Assembly (NCBI RefSeq): GCF_049852125.1 | Contig: NZ_CP187532.1 | Location: forward strand, 2,480,001 to 2,544,000 | Direction: 5' to 3' | Source of the DNA: Senimuribacter sp049852125 | GTDB lineage: Bacteria > Bacillota > Clostridia > Peptostreptococcales > Anaerovoracaceae | DNA: 64,000 nt | In this document: one piece after another, positions 61,019-64,000 of the stretch | How positions within the stretch are numbered: the first letter of the stretch is position 1 | Layout: each line of letters starts with the position of its first letter | Translations under genes and position numbers: made by a program | Notes under the pieces: model-generated | Told to the model about the DNA's origin: nothing | Databases searched by the model: none | The model's input: only the letters and a program-made list of their open reading frames with translations

Positions 61019-62290
61019 CTATTTACTAATTCTGTCGACACCCATATATTTTCTCAAAACCTCCGGAATCACGACGCTGCCGTCCGCCTGCTGGTAATTC
61101 TCCAAAATAGCGGCAACTGTTCTGCCTACCGCAAGGCCGGAGCCGTTCAGTGTGTGTACAAATTCCGGCTTTCCCTTATCACGTCTGAATCTGATATTGG
61201 CTCTGCGCGCCTGGAAATCCTCAAAATTACTGCAAGAGGAAATTTCCACATATCTGCCGTAGCTCGGCATCCAAACTTCGATATCATAAGTCATTGCAGA
61301 TGAAAACCCTAAATCTCCGGAACTGAGCCGTACTACTCTATATGGAATGTTCAACAGCTTCAGAACTTCCTCAGCGTCCGCGGTCAGTTTTTCCAGTTCA
61401 TCATAGGAAGTCTCCGGCTTGACGAACTTCACCAGCTCAACCTTGTTAAACTGATGCTGACGAATGAGCCCTCTGGTGTCTCTGCCTGCAGAGCCGGCTT
61501 CAGCTCTGAAACAAGGGGTATAAGCCGTATAGTAAACAGGCAGCTCTGCTTCGTCCATAATTTCATTTCCGCGTAAATTGGTCACCGGAACTTCAGCAGT
61601 CGGAATCAGGAAGAAATCTTTCTGCGGTACATAGAACATATCTTCCTCAAATTTCGGCAGCTGTCCTGTGCCTGTCATAGCAGCCCTGTTAACCATGAAC
61701 GGAGGCAGTATTTCCTTATAATCCTGATCTATCGTATGCAGGTCTAACATAAAGTTAATGACCGCTCTCTCCAGTCTCGCTCCAAGACCCTTGTAAACTG
61801 TAAATCTAGCGCCGGAAATTTTCGCGGCTCTTTCAAAGTCCAGAATATCCAAATCCTCACCGATATCCCAATGTGCCTTCGGCTCAAAATCAAAGGCCGT
61901 CGGTTCTTCGAACTTTCTTAATTCTATATTGGCGCTGTCGTCATCGCCATACTGAACTGCTTCATACGGTGTATTCGGCACGCCCAATAATGCCGCGCGA
62001 AGATTTTCTTCTACTTCAGACAGTAATCCGTCGATTTCCTTGATCCTTCCGGACAGCTCTTTCATCTCAGCCATAATAGCTGTAGTATCCTCTCCTGCCT
62101 TCTTCAGTTTTGGTATTTCGCGGGAAACCGTGTTCTGCTTATTCTTCATGGCTTCTACTTCGGCGAGCAGTTCTCTCCGTTTTTCGTCCAGTTCTTTAAC
62201 CTTGACTATACCGAAATCGCCTTTTCCTCTAAATTCTACTCTGGCCTTAACTCCTTCAAAGTCCTCTCTGATTCTCTTAATATCTAACAT
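61019..62290 (-). CDS. serS: Seryl-tRNA synthetase
   Basis: 423 residues. N-terminal coiled coil (about 30-100), class II motif 2 as PCFRAEAGSAGRDTRGLIRQ near 262 and motif 3 as NGSGLAVGRTVAAILENYQ near 382. Charges tRNA-Ser. No T-box leader; only 17 bp separate it from the glutamine synthetase gene upstream, so it is likely expressed from that gene's promoter. Confidence 0.97.
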   Translation of the reverse strand: MLDIKRIREDFEGVKARVEFRGKGDFGIVKVKELDEKRRELLAEVEAMKNKQNTVSREIPKLKKAGEDTTAIMAEMKELSGRIKEIDGLLSEVEENLRAALLGVPNTPYEAVQYGDDDSANIELRKFEEPTAFDFEPKAHWDIGEDLDILDFERAAKISGARFTVYKGLGARLERAVINFMLDLHTIDQDYKEILPPFMVNRAAMTGTGQLPKFEEDMFYVPQKDFFLIPTAEVPVTNLRGNEIMDEAELPVYYTAYTPCFRAEAGSAGRDTRGLIRQHQFNKVELVKFVKPETSYDELEKLTADAEEVLKLLNIPYRVVRLSSGDLGFSSAMTYDIEVWMPSYGRYVEISSCSNFEDFQARRANIRFRRDKGKPEFVHTLNGSGLAVGRTVAAILENYQQADGSVVIPEVLRKYMGVDRISK

Positions 62291-62307
62291 TTCATTTCGC
62301 CTCCATG

Positions 62308-64000
62308 TTATAATAAATTTTTCTTATATCGGATGTACAAATTGCTTAACTGGTTTACCTTTCTTTGAATCTCCAGCTGCAGATCGGATGCCAGCCCGTA
62401 CTGACCCTCATCCAGAGCTGCCTTGGCTCTGGTCAGCAAGCATTTATCTGTAATAGTATCCTTTGCTATCTCATGCCGGATCTTATCAATCTCTAACCAG
62501 TTCTTGATATCATAATCAGAAAAATCATCCTGACTGTGCGCCCTCTTGCAGCTTCTGATAAATTCCATTGTCTGCGGAATAATTCTGTCGTGCAGTTCAG
62601 TCTTCCACTGAGACAGCGTCTGTTCATGATAAGATTCTAATACAATATCCGGCATGACGCCGCCCTCCTTAAAGATCCGAAGCTTTTCCGGATATTTACC
62701 AAAGGCAGTGAGATTTTCCCAAACTGTTGCCGGCGCTTTGCCAAATAGATGGGTGCGTTCATCCTCCGTAAAATCTTCAAAAACGTCGTTCTCACTTCGA
62801 TATTCTCTTTCTGTTTCCAGATAGAAATCCTTTTCACCGTGTCGCTTTGACAGAGATTTCTCCAACTCCCCTGGCGTTTTCTCCGCGGCCAGAACTGCTT
62901 TGATCCCGTCCAGAATAGCCAGATAAGAGGTTGCTATGACTAAATAGGTGTTGCTCTTCGGGTTCGGCGCTCGTAGCTCAAATCTGGTAGACATTGGATT
63001 TTTCGGATCTCTGATTAGTCCCGCCAAAACAGTTCTGTTTCTGGAAGGTTCTGTAACGGACTTACCCAGAGAGGTTACAATACAAACCGGCGCTTCGTAT
63101 CCTGGTTTCAGACGATTGAAGGAATCATTGGAGGAGCTGACAAAAGGATTAATCACCTCATAATTCTTCAAGATTCCCATCAACGCTCCGTAGCCCAGCG
63201 GATTCATAAAGTCCTCTGTAAAATCAGCAGGCGCAAAAAGGCTGACAACCTTCCCGCTTTTCAATTTTGCCGCCAGACCCAGATGGGTATGCTCACCGCT
63301 GCCCGCCACGCCTTCAAAAGGCTTCGCCATGAACGTTACGTCTAAACCATATTTCGTAAAGATATCTCTGACTACATATTTTACCTGATTCTCATTATCT
63401 GCTGCCTGCATAGCGTCGGCGTATTTCCAGTCAATCTCCAGCTGTTCCATAACATGGTCATAATGTCCTGTATTTCCCATCCTGGCTTTGACGCCGCCAA
63501 CTTCCTTATGACCCATCTCCACTTCGAATCCATATTTATCCAGAATAACCAATGTTTCTTCCAGCGCTGTACGCACCTCACCATAGGTACGCTTCCAGTA
63601 TTGCTCCTTCAAGACCTGCGCTGTAAACAATTGTTCACGATCTCCTTTGTCATCCGGCGTTTTTACCCAGAATTCTAATTCCGTAGCGCTGGTTATAATC
63701 AGGTCTTCGATATCCTCAGCCGTATCTATCCCGTTAATGTGACGGAATACATACGGATGCTCTCTCAGCTGGGCAATCAACTCTTTTTTGAAGTGGCGCA
63801 AAGCGTCTCTCAGAATAACCCTAGAGCCCACCTCAAAGCTGTCATTGTGCACCAGAAAGGATGGAATTCTAAGAGTTCCTACTGGTAAACCGGTCTTGTA
63901 TCCCAGATTGCGAAAATTATAGTCCACATACCAGTGAACGCTTAAATCCGGAATAATATCTACTTTGGCATTGTTCAGCTCTGCTATCTTAGGCAGGGCA
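62308..64000 (-). CDS. glnA: Glutamine synthetase, large clostridial type, 5' end outside window
   Basis: Ligates ammonia to glutamate with ATP. Reading stays open to the window edge (at least 563 residues), so the internal ATG at 63927 is not the start. Active-site blocks: VEMGHKEVGGVKARMGNTGH, EGVAGSGEHTHLGLA, NDSFNRLKPGYEAP, SVTEPSRNRTVLAGL and STRFELRAPNPKSNTYLVIA, all aligned to GSI motifs (HHE, GSGMHxH, NSYKRL, RNRSA, RFE). Longer than the usual 445-residue GSI because of a C-terminal helical extension of about 150 residues. Confidence 0.9.
   Translation of the reverse strand, partial: ALPKIAELNNAKVDIIPDLSVHWYVDYNFRNLGYKTGLPVGTLRIPSFLVHNDSFEVGSRVILRDALRHFKKELIAQLREHPYVFRHINGIDTAEDIEDLIITSATELEFWVKTPDDKGDREQLFTAQVLKEQYWKRTYGEVRTALEETLVILDKYGFEVEMGHKEVGGVKARMGNTGHYDHVMEQLEIDWKYADAMQAADNENQVKYVVRDIFTKYGLDVTFMAKPFEGVAGSGEHTHLGLAAKLKSGKVVSLFAPADFTEDFMNPLGYGALMGILKNYEVINPFVSSSNDSFNRLKPGYEAPVCIVTSLGKSVTEPSRNRTVLAGLIRDPKNPMSTRFELRAPNPKSNTYLVIATSYLAILDGIKAVLAAEKTPGELEKSLSKRHGEKDFYLETEREYRSENDVFEDFTEDERTHLFGKAPATVWENLTAFGKYPEKLRIFKEGGVMPDIVLESYHEQTLSQWKTELHDRIIPQTMEFIRSCKRAHSQDDFSDYDIKNWLEIDKIRHEIAKDTITDKCLLTRAKAALDEGQYGLASDLQLEIQRKVNQLSNLYIRYKKNLL

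Noticed and set aside
61000..62310. T-box riboswitch before serS
   Set aside because: Only 17 bp separate serS from the upstream gene, too little for a T-box leader.

Overview
The window looks like chromosome of an anaerobic, amino-acid-fermenting member of the Clostridia. Evidence: moderate-to-low GC, clostridial-type ribosome binding sites, a six-gene Rnf ferredoxin:NAD+ oxidoreductase cluster, ptb-buk for butyrate and ATP, an arginine deiminase region, kbl-tdh for threonine, PepT, and Na+-coupled amino-acid transporters. A relative of the Anaerovoracaceae / Eubacteriales Family XIII would fit, but that placement is inference.

Layout. (1) 1-11.7 kb is an arginine/ornithine region: partial homoserine dehydrogenase, a carbamoyltransferase, arginine deiminase, an aminotransferase and an ornithine-cyclodeaminase family gene, divergent from a PucR-type regulator. 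It is followed by a rearranged segment in which the end of the regulator, a terminator and carbamate kinase occur twice, with an AbrB/RelE remnant, a small palindromic element and an XRE regulator between the copies. (2) 11.8-24.3 kb is a decayed integrative mobilizable element: integrase cut by an IS256-like element, frameshifted MobA/MobL relaxase, excisionase, XRE regulator, repeat-rich origin-like DNA. It carries a complete pstSCAB-phoU-phoB-phoR operon. (3) 24.4-33.2 kb is a six-gene operon (M20 amidohydrolase, second carbamoyltransferase, two PuuE/PgdA-like hydrolases, hydantoin/Asp racemase-like protein, AGCS symporter) behind a recognisable sigma-54 promoter and next to a sigma-54 activator. 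I infer a ureide, hydantoin or N-carbamoyl compound utilisation system that feeds carbamoyl phosphate to carbamate kinase. (4) 33.2-36.3 kb is a mobile-element graveyard (IS110 and IS256 remnants) ending in a 1,487-bp element with long inverted repeats. This element has eight 36-bp palindromic units (TGACACA-N22-TGTGTCA) around a single XRE regulator gene and no transposase. (5) 36.3-64 kb is ordinary metabolic chromosome: kbl-tdh, pepT, an NSS transporter, a racemase, tRNA-Val, ptb-buk with a YheO-like regulator, an Rpn nuclease, rnfCDGEAB, an Orn/Lys/Arg decarboxylase, a radical SAM protein, an rRNA methyltransferase, cardiolipin synthase, a second (archaeal-type) ornithine cyclodeaminase candidate, serS and a partial glutamine synthetase.

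How it fits together: transporters import amino acids or ureides. Deiminase, carbamoyltransferase and carbamate kinase make ATP, ornithine cyclodeaminases would turn ornithine into proline, and kbl-tdh turns threonine into glycine and acetyl-CoA. Ptb-Buk and Rnf recover energy as ATP and an ion gradient. The strongest candidates for something undescribed are the 34.7-36.2 kb palindrome-bounded element and the sigma-54 operon at 24.5-30.8 kb. Gene functions are assigned from motifs and family resemblance read by eye; no database search was run.
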